Assembly (NCBI RefSeq): GCF_030272615.1
Contig: NC_081412.1
Span: 19,755,932 to 19,819,931 of the forward strand
Origin: Cryptomeria japonica
Taxonomy: Eukaryota > Streptophyta > Pinopsida > Cupressales > Cupressaceae
DNA: 64,000 nucleotides
Reading direction: 5' to 3'
The position numbers and the translations under genes are program-made. The notes below the pieces were generated by a model. It was given only the letters and a program-made list of their open reading frames with translations, searched no databases and was not told where the DNA came from. This document shows, piece after piece, positions 48,783-60,086 of the stretch (position 1 is the stretch's first letter; each line of letters opens with the position of its first letter).

Positions 48783-50031
48783 TTGTCCCAAAATTTATTT
48801 CAAACTTTTTGTACTTGTAACTCTTGCAATTTACCATCTTCGTCATGCCAATATCTTCATTTTGCAAAGGCGATTTAGCCAACTCTCCACATTTTTCACA
48901 AATTCCTTTTATGCAATCTAATTGACTAGTTGCATTATCATCTAATTTATCACATAAGATGGATGCTATGAATTGACTTGTTCACTTAGGAGGAGCTTTT
49001 TGATAACCATCACTATCTTCTCTAATATTTCAACACATTTGATATTAGAGATCAAATTCAATATGAACGACAACAAGAAGTTTCAAATACTTTTTTAACC
49101 TTCACATAATATGGCCTTAACCTTTCAAACAGTGTTTGTCCAATCTTTATATGAGGGTTTGAATTAGTAAACATCACATACAATTCATATTTTTTTGTGT
49201 CTAACCAATATTTTACATGGAGATCATAACGATTAGGTCCAATCCTACATTTGATAACATCTGTACTCTTTGATGAAGAACAAGTATTATCATTCCAAAA
49301 ACTTGAAACCAAGTTCCTAACAACATCTTCAATCCTATCAGAATGAGGAACTCTACACATAATTTCCCAATTCCCTTCCAAGGTAGTATCATCCAAAATC
49401 ATTCCCCTTTTCACATATTTTGATATTGTCTTTCTACTTTAACCAAACTCAATTAACAGTGAAGAGATTTGTCTTTTTTGGCACATTTTCTTATTTAGTA
49501 TAGATGTCAACATCACTCTTTTTGACATGGTATCATCTATTGATTGAGACTTTTCCCAAAGGAACCTAAACCTTTCTTAACATTTTCAACAATAACTTTT
49601 TGTAGCTAAGAAATTTTCCTCTTTTTATTTGTTGTATCTAACAATTTTAATGCATCTTTTAACTCATTATGAATAAGTACAATTTATAACAATTGGTCTT
49701 TCTCTAGTGTATCAAAAATTTTGAAATGAGAAATTATTTCTTTTGCACTTTTGTTCATTGACCTCCTTTTATTATGTCTAGGTTGTTCACTGAGAAAATT
49801 CAATTCATCCACATCCATTTCAAGTAAATAATCTAATTTTTTATAAGAAATATTTGTCTTCACTTTTTTAGCTAGATCCACAATATGCTCATCCATACCG
49901 GTAGGTAATGGGCCTAACCCCTCTCCAAACTCCATTGATTCAACTTGGGCCTCCCCCCTATGTTCAACTATGTGTTCTTTAGCCTCATTTGCCTCAACTC
50001 TCGGTTGAGAACTTTCTTGTTGTTGAGCTCA
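48783..50031 (-). pseudogene. Transposase-like gene, N-terminal half
   Basis: The minus strand from 50031 (after a TTTTGTGTAG acceptor) reads EANEAKEHIVEHRGEA, then MEFGEGLGPLPTGMDEH. It continues through HNELKDALKLLDTTNKK and SIDDTMSKRVMLTSILNKK to GMILDDTTLEGNWEIM, RIGPNRYDLHVKYW and HIKIGQTLFERLRPYYVK. Next, with a few stops, it reads CDKLDDNATSQLDCIKG and CEKCGELAKSPLQNEDIG (a CxxC-type pair, ~48890) and NCKSYKYKKFEINFGT. It ends exactly where the 31.8-kb insertion starts. Homologues in my memory have this same order (a Cys-rich CxxCG block, then Y-K-Y-K, then the catalytic part), which is what the segment at 15135-16925 supplies. About six stops and one or two frameshifts. Joined, the two halves would be roughly 900 residues. 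Confidence 0.7.
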
Positions 50032-50049
50032 TTCTACACACAAAAGATA

Positions 50050-50155
50050 CATATATCTAGAGAGAGAGAGAGACTAAATTAAAACAACATTATTTTAAAT
50101 GCACCAATTTTAAAAATATTTACTAATATAGAGAGAGGTCCTAAAAAGACCTAAG

Positions 50156-50211
<56 letters not shown>

Positions 50212-50282
50212 CAAATATAATTTGCTAATCTAGAGAGAGGTCCTAAAAAGAGATCCTAAGAAGAGAGGTCCCAAAAAGACTT

Positions 50283-50329
<47 letters not shown>

Positions 50330-50522
50330 CCTAAGACGACTTGAGGGGAGAGAGACAGGTCCTAAAAAGAAAGAAGAGAGAGGTTATAAAAAGACTTAAG
50401 GGGAGGATGAAAGAGAGAGCGAGAAGTTAAATTAAAACAAGATTATTTTTAATGCACCAAAATTTCAAGTATAATTTTCTAAGCTAGAGAGAGGTCCTAG
50501 TAAGAGATCCTAAATATACTTA

Positions 50523-50592
<70 letters not shown>

Positions 50593-50810
50593 CCTGAAAA
50601 GACTTAATGGGGGAGATAGAGACTAAATTAAAACAAGATTATTTTTAATCCAACCATTTCCAAATGTTTGTTACTCTAGAGAGAGGTCCTAGTAAACAAA
50701 AGGAGAGAGAGAGACAGGGGTTCTAAAATGATTTACGTAGAGCATGAGAGACTAATTTCAAACAAGATTATTTTTATTGCACCAATTCAAAATGTTTGAT
50801 AATTTAAAAT
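50050..50810 (-). repeat. GA-rich leader repeats, right copy
   Basis: Four or so units of TAAATTAAAACAAGATTATTT, GCACCAATTT, CTAGAGAGAGGTCCTAAAAAGA, CTTAAGGGGAGAGAG and a (GA)n run; the longest pure runs are at 50161-50208, 50289-50327 and 50526-50588. On the minus strand this is (CT)n leader with CTTAAGTCTTTTTAGGACCTCTCTC, the inverse of 10350-10692, lying just upstream of the minus-strand gene. Confidence 0.8.
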
Positions 50811-51036
50811 AGCACAAAAACACTCAACTAGATAAATAATTATGATAAAATTATTCAATAAAAAATATATTTATTTAATCAAACAAGCACAATTTTAGGT
50901 ACATAATACATGTAAAATTAAATAGAAATTAAGTAAAGATACATACGTGCATGATATCTTTGAATTCTTAGTTCTCAATATCTTTGCTTTGTATCAGGTG
51001 AATACTTCCTTGAACTCTTATTTGCCCTTCTCTTCT
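50811..51036. other. Spacer between the DNA transposon and the LINE
   Basis: AT-rich, no gene. The right end of the two-gene transposon should be here or have been removed by the LINE insertion. Confidence 0.4.
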
Positions 51037-51784
51037 TTTTTTTTTTTGGCGAAAAGGCTAAAAGCCTATATATATTAAATTTTAAAAGAGTTGCAAAATG
51101 TATAGAGAACTGAGAAGGGCTCTAAGGAGCCAGAAAACTACAAACATCGAAGCAAATAAAAGGTAAAGTCCAATCCTATACCCTGGGTTAGGTGAGCAGG
51201 CATCTTTGTAGATGTCGCCATTGTTTTCTGCTATTCACCAACACACCTTGTATACTGAAGAAGTTTGAAAGATTATGCAATGCACAATGCTGGAGAGGGT
51301 TGATATATCCAATACATATCATGTTGTAGATTGCGTTTTCTTTTAATCAATACCAAATATAATCTTTTTATCATCCATGAAGGTGAAGTGATTTTTGACA
51401 CATGCGGCCTCAAACAAGTTAGTTGTCCTATACACCATATCAAATAAATGAACCTGGTTTTTTCCAAAATTAGCCTAAACCTTCATATTCCAAATGTCTT
51501 TTATGACACATGTAGGATGTAATTACCCCGCAAATGTTGATTATTAATAAAAATTTTTGGAAGGGATGATACTACATAGTCTTTCTAATCTTTTGCAAAG
51601 GACATTGGCATGAAGTCATATGATGATCTCACCAACCAGAAGGGGATAACAGATTAAAAAACCCATTATTGAGGACATGCAAAATAAAAAAACAGATATT
51701 ATAGTATTAAAGTATTTTGGACTTCCTTTGTATGATTTGTGTGGCTTTGTGGAATTCAAGTAGAGCTTCATGAGAGAATTTAAT

Positions 51785-52200
51785 TTTGGATGCAATTTCA
51801 ACGCATCCCTTGTTTTCTAACTAGTCATTTAACTTGTTTCCCTCTCTATAATAATGAGTTGGCTTGTAGCTTTCCAAGCTATCCATGAGATTCCAAACTT
51901 TTTCTATCACATATTGAATGTTCCAATTATGTAAAATTCTCTATTTATAAGCATCTGTTATGAGCAGGGACTCACTTTCTATTAGAATGTTTTAGATCCT
52001 TAAGGATTTTGCTGGCAACAATCCTTGAAGCAAGGTGTGAGCTTCGGCTAAATTATAAATCCCCTTTGGGAATCTCATTGCAATTGCAAGAATTATTTTT
52101 GCTTTGCACAACCACTTACAGATTCCTCGAGGTTGCCTTTTTCAGCCCCATCAAAGTGTAATTTAATTTTTCCCTTAGGATGAATCCAATTAATCTTGCT
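51785..52200 (-). pseudogene. LINE RNase H domain
   Basis: The minus strand gives KLHFDGAEKGN near 52160 (the first catalytic Asp region), an LLQG-like stretch, SESLLITDAYK near 51960, NWNIQYVIEKVWNLMD and YYREGNKLND near 51840, in shifting frames with several stops. Plant L1 elements often carry such a C-terminal RNase H. Confidence 0.75.
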
Positions 52201-52539
52201 TTTCTCTATTTTCACTTATTTTGTTGGAATAGACTACCTAGGAATGGGAATTTTATATGTTCCCATTCCTAAAGGATACTTGAATCCCAGTCTATGAAGG
52301 AAGAGTTGATCGACTTTGATTTAGCAACATATGAATTGACAACTTCAGAGACAAACATTTCAATTTAATATGAAACTTGGTTTGCATCCGAGGATTCTTT
52401 CCTGAAGATCCTCATATTTCTCTCCCACTAGAGATTTCATATAATCAATGAGGAATAACTCTCCATATGCAAGAAAAAAAGGAATTCCTATGAAGTATAG
52501 ATCAGCTTGTAAAGACATCTCAAATATTATTTTGTAATG

Positions 52540-55010
52540 GAGTATGTCAATTCAATTTACCAATGATTTTTAGCCAACATGTTTGTCCAAAATAGAATTG
52601 GAGAAGTGAATGGTCGACATCCTCTTATTCTTGTCCACATAGGGCACATATGAAAGGCTTTTCTATACCTATTTTAACCAACCATGTTCTTGTTATAATC
52701 CTCTTATTAAAGGCTAGCCATGCAAAGCATCCTTCTTTGGGTAGAATCATTTTATTCTACCAAAAATGGTATGGTCTTTGTGTTTCTACTTGGTCACCTT
52801 GACTGATTAAAAACCTGTATCCTAATTTTACTCTGTATTTCCCTAATTTTGGTGAAGCCCAAAATAAAAGATTAGGAAAATTTGATGTGAATATTACTTT
52901 GTCTTAGTATATCTTGCGAAAAAAATTGTTGCACTATTGGGACTTGAGTGTTGCTGAGATCTTTCCAAGCCCATATCAGTGTATTATCATCTAAGGTTGC
53001 ATGTAGTCTTTCACTTTAATACCCTAGGATGAAGAGAAAAATCTCTTTATCTTGTCTGAGATCTTGATGGGTAGGTGACCATTCCAAGAGTCATCCCAAA
53101 ATGTGCATTTGATCCATTTTGAATTTGTCATGAGAGACAAGGAGTTATGACTTCTCTACATGAAACCAAAACATTCCACAAAGCAAAGACTGAGGGGGTT
53201 TATATAATGTGAAGATTCTATTAGGATTGGAGGAATCTAAATATTTTCCTTGCATTATATAGCACCATTTTGCTTCAGGTTTAGAAAACATGTGAAATAC
53301 CATTTTAGCACTTAAAGACAGATTACGAGCTTCCAAATTGTGGATCCCAACTCCTTTGAGTTTGGCAGTGCACATATTTGCTAAGGAAATTAATGAGATT
53401 TTTCTTTTTTGTCCAAGTTGCCTCTCCATAGGAAAGTTTTGATAATCTCAGTATTTCTACTACAACTAATTTTGGTACTGGAAGGACTGCAATGAAGTAA
53501 TTTGGAATAGGTGCAATAATTGATTTCAGCCTTTGAATTCTGTCTGCCATAGATAAGCACCTTCCCTTCTAGCTTGTTATTTATTTGGAGGTTATGAATA
53601 ACTTTCGTCCAATATAATGGTTTATTGCTTCCCATAAATAATAGAATCCCCAAGTATTGGCAAGGAAAATCTACCAATTGAAATCCCAATTTCTTCCCTT
53701 CAATAGAGGAGATGTGTTGAATATATATAACTTGGATTTTGATGCATTTATGTTTTGGCCAGAGGCTGATGAATATCTATTGCACAAGGATATCATCTTT
53801 ACTACAAACAAGATGGTATCATCTACAAACAATGAGTAGTATATATATTGGTTCCTAGAGTGTTGATTCCTTTCCATTTGTTTTGGAAGTGATGCAGGCT
53901 AATGTTTCTAATAAGAGCCTCTACAAGAATAATGAATAGGAAAGGTAAAAGTGGGTCACTTATCTAACTCTTTGTGTAGATTTAAAGAAACCAGCTAAGC
54001 ATCCATTAACTAGGAATGAGGATTTTGTACCTAAAGACATGAGTATATCTACTGCACCATTTGAGATTGAATCCAAACTTGCATAAAAATTGCATTAGAA
54101 AATCCCAATCAACTTTGTCATATGCTTTCATCATATCTAACTTAATGATGAAAGATAGAATTTTGTTAGATTGAATTAAATGAAGGATTTCATCAAATAC
54201 CAAATCTCCTTCTGGAGTCTCTCAACCTAGTATAAAGCCCCAAATCTCCTTCTGGAGTCTCTCAACCTATTATAAAGCCCCATTGTTCCTCTAAAATGAT
54301 TTTTTAAAATAAGAGGCTGCGATCTCGTGTATATTGATTTGGTGAATATTTTGTAAATTGTGTTGCATAAAGAAATCAGTCTGAAGTCAACAAAGGTATT
54401 TGGGTTTTGAACTTTTCGAATAATAGCTATGTGTGTAACATTTAATTGTTTCAACAAAGTGCCTAACTTCCCTCTTCCAATGCTTGAAGAAGATCAAAAC
54501 CAATAAAATCCTAACACTTTTGAAAAAAATCATTGTAAATCCATTTGGGCCTAGAGCCTTACCTAGGGTAAGGAAAAGTTCATTGCTTTCAACACCTCTA
54601 ATATGAATTACCTAATAAAATGATTATTATTGTCTTGTGATATTAGCGAAGGGATAACATCTAACATTTTTGCTCCCTATTGATTCAATTGGGGGTCTTT
54701 ATACTGTGGTTTTCTTAGAGGATTTGAAAATAATTTAACTGCTTCATCTTGGATATCTTTCTCTTTAGTGAGTATTTGACCCAATTTAGATGCCTTCATA
54801 GAAAAAAATGTGTTCATTTGTAACCTAATTTGGGTTGAGGCATGAAATGTTTTTGTGTTACGATCTTCGCCTTTCAGCCACATCTCTCTTGACATTTGTC
54901 ACCAATAAATTTCTTCACTAGAAAGGAGCTCTTTGTATTCCTCTTGAAGGCTTTTCTAATGTTCATATGTTTTTGGGTCTAGTCCATGAGAAATAATATG
55001 ATTATTAATC
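52540..55010 (-). pseudogene. LINE reverse transcriptase ORF2 (truncated, broken)
   Basis: Order on the minus strand: WLKGEDRNTKTFHAST (54677-54895), LNVTHIAIIRKVQNP and DFRLISLCNTIYKI (54227-54457), KLDMMKAYDKVDWDFL (54006-54203), the catalytic FVDDTILF (near 53810) with GQNINASKSKLYIFN, YLGILLFMG and KVIHNLQINNKLEGKVL (53390-53689). Then GVGIHNLEARNLSLSAK (53145-53429), and near 52640 ICALCGQ followed by DVDHSLLQ, the zf-RVT type zinc motif. RT would prime on nicked chromosomal DNA. There are many stops and shifts, plus a 40-bp tandem duplication at 54201-54280. Confidence 0.88.
54201..54280. repeat. 40-bp tandem duplication in LINE RT
   Basis: CAAATCTCCTTCTGGAGTCT starts at 54201 and again at 54241. 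The copies differ by one visible base (CCTAGTAT versus CCTATTAT), and the period of 40 breaks the RT frame. Confidence 0.92.
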
Positions 55011-55254
55011 TCAACCCGCTTGTTTTAAACAATTTCCTTTTGATGAAAAATATTTTTAAAGGACTAAACGTTCTAGATTCTAATTTGGGCTTTGATATAT
55101 TCAATATTTCTGTAGAGTTGAAACATGCAAGAACCTTGATATGTATGGTTAAGAACTACATTTCATGGTATGTCCTAGTCTAAAACCATACCCATAATGT
55201 TACCTATCTCAAGACCAAACCACAAAATGTAGCCTAGTATGTAGGTAAACCCAC

Positions 55255-55625
55255 AATAGTGACTCCCAAAGTTGAGACACTAGTTTTTTCAATTCAAATT
55301 TGGGAAAAAAGTTGAAAACACCTTCATTCCAAAGTGAGTTAAAAAGTGCCCTTGTACAAAGTTGGACCTTCATTTGAAGGTGTACAATGTTAAAAAAACC
55401 TTTGAATGAAGGTAATTTACGAAATTGGAAAAAAAGGGTCCTTCAAGGGACATTCATTTTAAGGTCTTTTTTCCACTTTTGGAAATTACCTTCGTTCAAA
55501 GTTTTTTATTTGTATTTTGTGGAAATAACAGACCTTTGAATGAAGGTCCTTGAATACCTCCTTTGAATGAAGGCCCTAAAAGTGAATTTTCCACCTTTGG
55601 CCTCAATTTATTTTCAATTTTTTTT
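55255..55625. repeat. Foldback/MITE-like hairpin
   Basis: Inner arms 55391-55418 and 55483-55510 are near-perfect reverse complements (TTTGAATGAAGGTAATTT against AAATTACCTTCGTTCAAA). Imperfect outer arms (CACCTTCATTCCAAAGTGAG near 55319; TTTGAATGAAGGCCCTAAAAGTG near 55562) extend the pairing. The word TTTGAATGAAGG or its complement occurs at least five times. No coding capacity. Confidence 0.8.
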
Positions 55626-57119
55626 GTTTCCAACCTTGGCTTGGAGCAACAAATGAAATGAATGTGACAAAATAATCTTTAAGATCTTAGCACTCCAAAT
55701 AAGCATTCCAATGAGTATAATTTTGAACATATTTTATTTAATTATTATATTTATTTCCCATATTCAAGTGAAGATAGGTTTTTTCAACAATCATCAAAGT
55801 CTTTCTTCTACACATGGAAATTAGTAAAATAGATATTAAAAACAAATTGTGCAATAGGTATTGATGTTCTTATTTCAACAAAAAGAAGAAGTTAATTTTG
55901 ACGCACAAAAAAATTGTTATGCATTATCAAAGTAACCTATGACTAAAATATAATTAATTTCACTTCAAAAATAAAATAAAATTATGGAACATAAAATTAT
56001 GAAAAGATACTAGATATTGGTGTAAAAAATCTATGTTAAAAATTTATAATTTTATCATTGCTACAAATGAAGTTATGTATTATTGAAGTAATATCACATT
56101 TAAAAAATGTTGTTAACTATACAATAAGTTATTAAAATTTATATAAAAAAATCACAACTGTGTGTGTGTGTATAATTTCAAAAATCATTAGTTCAAATCA
56201 TCTTCAAATTCTTAATGGTTTAGTTGCCATAGGTGTCAGAAAGTGAAAATTTGGTGAAAATGTAAGAGAATAAGAGAAGCAAATTTTTTTAATTGGTAAG
56301 AGCTAGCTTGGGAACAACTCCCTTTTTATTAATTCTAAAAACAAAATTACATAGCTCAATTTGGGTTCCCACACTAGGGACCACACAGTTGCATCAGATA
56401 CATCATTCTCTTGGAACATTCCATTATCCTTTCTACCCAAGGGGGAGAAAATTGATCCCCATATTTGCTAGCATAGTAACAAAAACTACACAAATTCTTC
56501 CTTTGCAATCTCTCTTAGATAAGCGACAATGCATGTTTTGAGATCTTATTCTTTTTTATTGTGTTCACTCCAAAGATATCTACTATTATTCTGAATGGAG
56601 CTTCTCCATTGTGGGGATGGTCGAGTTAATGTCTCCTTTTTTGTAGGGAAAACATGGTTACGTGCTTCCACTCTTCCTTGCATCTTTATCCCAATCCCCT
56701 AAACCATATTTTTAAGAAAGATCTCATACACCTGTTCATTGTGAACATGCTTGTTTGCTCACTTCCTAGCACCAATACTTTTGATGATCACCTTCCTTAT
56801 TTCCTTTGCTTCTTCCTTGAAGGTTCTCTACACCTAAGCCTACTTTTTTTTCACATAGTTGTATTTGACCCCAAAATTGTTCCTCCTAGACATGTTTTGC
56901 AATTGTTCTCTCATCCACAGTCTTAGGTAAATAATTTTACATCATTGAGATTTGAGTGGTCAAGGAATGATATCTTGAGGCTGATTACCCCCTATTCTCC
57001 ATTGTCCACCTATTCCTATTGTACCTTCCCCAACCAATTAAGTATTGCCACCAGATCTAGCTTGTGATCGTAGATAACTCCTCCAACTCCTCATTCTTAT
57101 ATTATGAAAAATCAGAAAT
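55626..57119. other. AT-rich spacer, no gene recognised
   Basis: Short frames at 56293-56541 and 56654-56926 show no domain. A (TG)n microsatellite is at 56159-56171. Confidence 0.5.
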
Positions 57120-57545
57120 GGAAAGAAATTAGGACATCGATTCAATACTCAAGACAACATCCTCTTTTAAAATATGTTCAAGACCTTCCCAAGTGAGGGG
57201 ACCAAACTCCACTAGTTCCCTAGCACAATTGACAGCCTTAACATTGACAAGAATGTATGCTACTTTATTAGCCTCTTTGTAGACATGCTTAATTAAGAAA
57301 TTCTCCATCTTATTCAAGCACTCCCATATTCACTACCTATGCTTGAAGTTTCCAATTAGCTTTACCATTCTTTTGGATTGCATTTATGTTGATCATTGAT
57401 TCTCCTATGTTGATTTAACTTATTCTCCTCTTCTTGCATTCTTGCCCTTTGGTCAATGCCTCCATCTCTACATCGTTATTATTTGCAACCCCAATATGTT
57501 TAGATAAAGCCCCAACTATGCCATTGTTGACAGAAAAATCTTGAC
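57120..57545 (-). pseudogene. Orphan RNase H domain of a second LINE
   Basis: The minus strand reads DFSVNNGIVGALSKHIGV (near 57540), NNDVEMEALTKGQECKK, then ESMININAIQKNGKANWKL and FLIKHVYKEANKVAYILVN (57129-57317). This is the RVT_3/RNase H pattern (NWKL, HVYREANxVAD) found at the C-terminus of plant L1 elements. Two or three stops or shifts are present. No RT is adjacent, so it is an isolated 3' fragment or a duplicated domain. Confidence 0.65.
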
Positions 57546-58094
57546 CGAAGTCTAAAGTTTAATCTTCTATTATATGTAGTAAACCTTGGTGTGATGCAAT
57601 AAAAAGTGAGAACTTATATATTTATTAAGTATAAACCAAATTATAATAAATTACATACATCCATATATACACACCCATAACATCATATATTAATATACTT
57701 TCATGGCTTATAGATGTCTTATAATTTATTCTTCATAATTTTCTCCCCCTTTTCATCTTACTTATTCTCACATTATTTAGTTCATATTATTCCATGCATG
57801 ATTCCACACTATTACACACTCTTATCTCCCTCCTTCTAAGCACCAATGCATTTTTCACCAAGAATCTCACAATCTCAACCCTTAAAACTCATAGATAATT
57901 CAATATTGAATTCAAACATTTTAACCATTCAACACACTTGAAATAATTTGCTGAAATAAAAATTTATTTGAATCTGAAAATAAAGTTTTCTTTTCTGAAC
58001 AAGACGCTACAGAAAAACTATATAACAATATTTCATTCAACTTCTGCAGCAAATTACAATACTAAATCAACTCCAGCAAATCTAATTTAAAAAC
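57546..58094. other. AT-rich spacer
   Basis: No gene seen; ATATAC-rich words near 57655-57710. Confidence 0.5.
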
Positions 58095-58343
58095 TCAAAA
58101 ATCACCTACAAGAATCATGAAAACATCCTCCTCTGCTCTAAACCTTCTCCTCTTGGAAGCCAAGATCTTCTTCTTCTCTTTTTCCTTACTTTCTCTGCCT
58201 CTTGTCCGCACCTCCATCTTCTCAATCTTTCTCCCAACATAGGCGTTGTTTTTTGCTGCCATCTCTAGCAATAATAAATGCTCTTTTCCTTATTCCTTAG
58301 AAATCTTTGCTATATTTGCCCTATCACAAAGCAAGTCCACTAT
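58095..58343 (-). pseudogene. One-exon remnant of an unidentified gene
   Basis: On the minus strand an AG acceptor (ATGTGCAG) at 58344 is followed by 83 codons with one internal TAA (a probable former CAA). The reading is IVDLLCDRANIAKISKE, then GKEHLLLLEMAAKNNAYVG and a Lys/Arg/Glu-rich helix (KIEKMEVRTRGRESKEKEK), ending at TGA 58095. The composition is that of a coiled-coil or basic nuclear protein. I do not recognise the family. A possible preceding exon (INSTPKQVEALYYIG, near 58435-58480) ends at a GT. It could be a transposon-captured or processed fragment. Confidence 0.35.
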
Positions 58344-58489
58344 CTGCACATTCAGGCACCTCAAATCTTTTTCCCACCAAAAGAAACAATTGAAAATCTT
58401 TAAAATTGGAGTTACCCAATGTAATAAAGAGCTTCCACTTGCTTGGGTGTGGAGTTTATCTTCCCTTTGAAGTTATCTAAAAATTAAAA

Positions 58490-60086
58490 TCTGCAAAGTT
58501 ATATCTGCAAAATCAATATTGATTCAAGATTGCACTGTTGATATTGAGTAATATAACTGATACCCTGCCTCTATAAATCGTTGAGTTAATTTTAGTGTGA
58601 ATTGTTTCTATTTTTACTTGGTATTTTCATTTTCTGTATTAAATTTAATAGTTAAACTGTATGATTAATTTTGGCTTCTCCTCCACAAGAATTTCAGAGA
58701 GATCAACATGGATGTCCATGGTGACCAACAATGGAATTTTGTCAAAATTGTTCCTATCCCATATGGAATAAAATATAGAGGCAAGACTTTGCAAAAACCC
58801 CTCAATTTAAGGGAACTTTAGCCTTTGATCATATAAAAGTCTCTTTTTGGATGAAAATTCAACTTGAAATTATTATTAATGTCCACAAAAATCTACAAAT
58901 AGAATACAATTGACGACAAAGTCTAGTACAACAAGTCAAGAGAGAGTGCCCAAACCATCTGTAAAAAAAACCCCAAAAAAGTGTTAATTGTAAAAGGAAA
59001 CTGTAATAGAAGTACTTCCATGAAGGCATATATATTGCACTGTACATCTCCTAGGCTTTGATACCTTATACTTCTTATCGCTATTGTCTAAAAACCTCCT
59101 TTTTTGTCTGGTCTAATATGCAATGAACTATCAAATGCATGTTTGGAGCCACTGAGAGAATTTGATGGAGTGGAGGTAAGTTTTAATGTTAATAAAAGCA
59201 TTTATTTGTTTCCACTCACTCAAAGTGAAAATATACCTTTTATCTTGATACCAAAAGAAATTTTCCAAGGAATACCTTAAATCCCTAAAGAGACACTAGA
59301 ACCTTCCGCATATCTCATAAAAAATGTGCATCTAAAAATTAAATGACACTAAATCTTTGCCTCTTTAAAGTAAGTGGACAAATTCGTTGCTCTCTTGGAA
59401 TGTGGTGATTTTTTTGAATCCTCAATTGATGAGAGAATTGCATATAGATAAAAGTTAAGCAGTCAATGGTTTTGGACATTCAAAGGTTGAGAGTAGAACA
59501 AATGTTAAGGGAAAAAATGGATTGGTTGGAGAACAAAGAGAACACAAGCTACAATGTCCAATTGTGCTTGCAAGGGGTCTCCAACATGCTTGTACTACTA
59601 AAAGCAGATGCTATTGGCAAAGGAACATCAAAGGCAAGCCAAAATAAATAATGTGATACCTATTTTCCATAATATTTCCAAGACAAAGCCAATAGAAAGA
59701 GATCAGGTATAGTAGTTTGGGAGACCAATTTTTGGGGATGGTGGTATAAAGTTTCTATACACACACATAAACGTGTGTATATATGGGAAATTTTGCAAGT
59801 TTAGCTGGTCAAAGAAGGCAGGCTGGCAATGAATCAATAAAATGCTCACTCACATGCGTGCATACTGGAATGGGTGCACTCATCCCTCTCCCTAACAAGC
59901 AAGCTGAGCCCCTACAATTCTATGGGCACTTCAGTCAAGCCCTAAAATTTTATGGATTCCCGTGGCCTCTTCTTTACCGCCAATCAGCGCAAGGATTCAC
60001 TTTCGTTCTTCCGTCTGTCTCAATAAGATTGAGATGTCCAAGTTCAAGATGTCTTGGAGTGCCCTACAATTCTATGGATGTGCTTA
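58490..60086. other. Spacer, no gene recognised
   Basis: A 61-codon frame at 59466-59651 and a 106-codon frame at 59783-60103 show no domain. The words CCCTACAATTCTATGG at 59910, 59940 (variant) and 60062 foreshadow inverted copies in the duplication that follows. Confidence 0.45.

Larger units (their letters stand above)
51037..55170 (-). mobile_element. L1-type LINE, 5'-truncated
   Basis: A T run at 51038-51048 is the minus-strand poly(A) tail. Going leftward on the minus strand from about 55170 are the linker before RT, RT, the C-terminal region with a CxxC-H zinc motif, and RNase H, then the tail. No endonuclease or ORF1 is present, so the copy is 5'-truncated, as most LINE copies are. 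Target duplications were not found. Confidence 0.88.
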
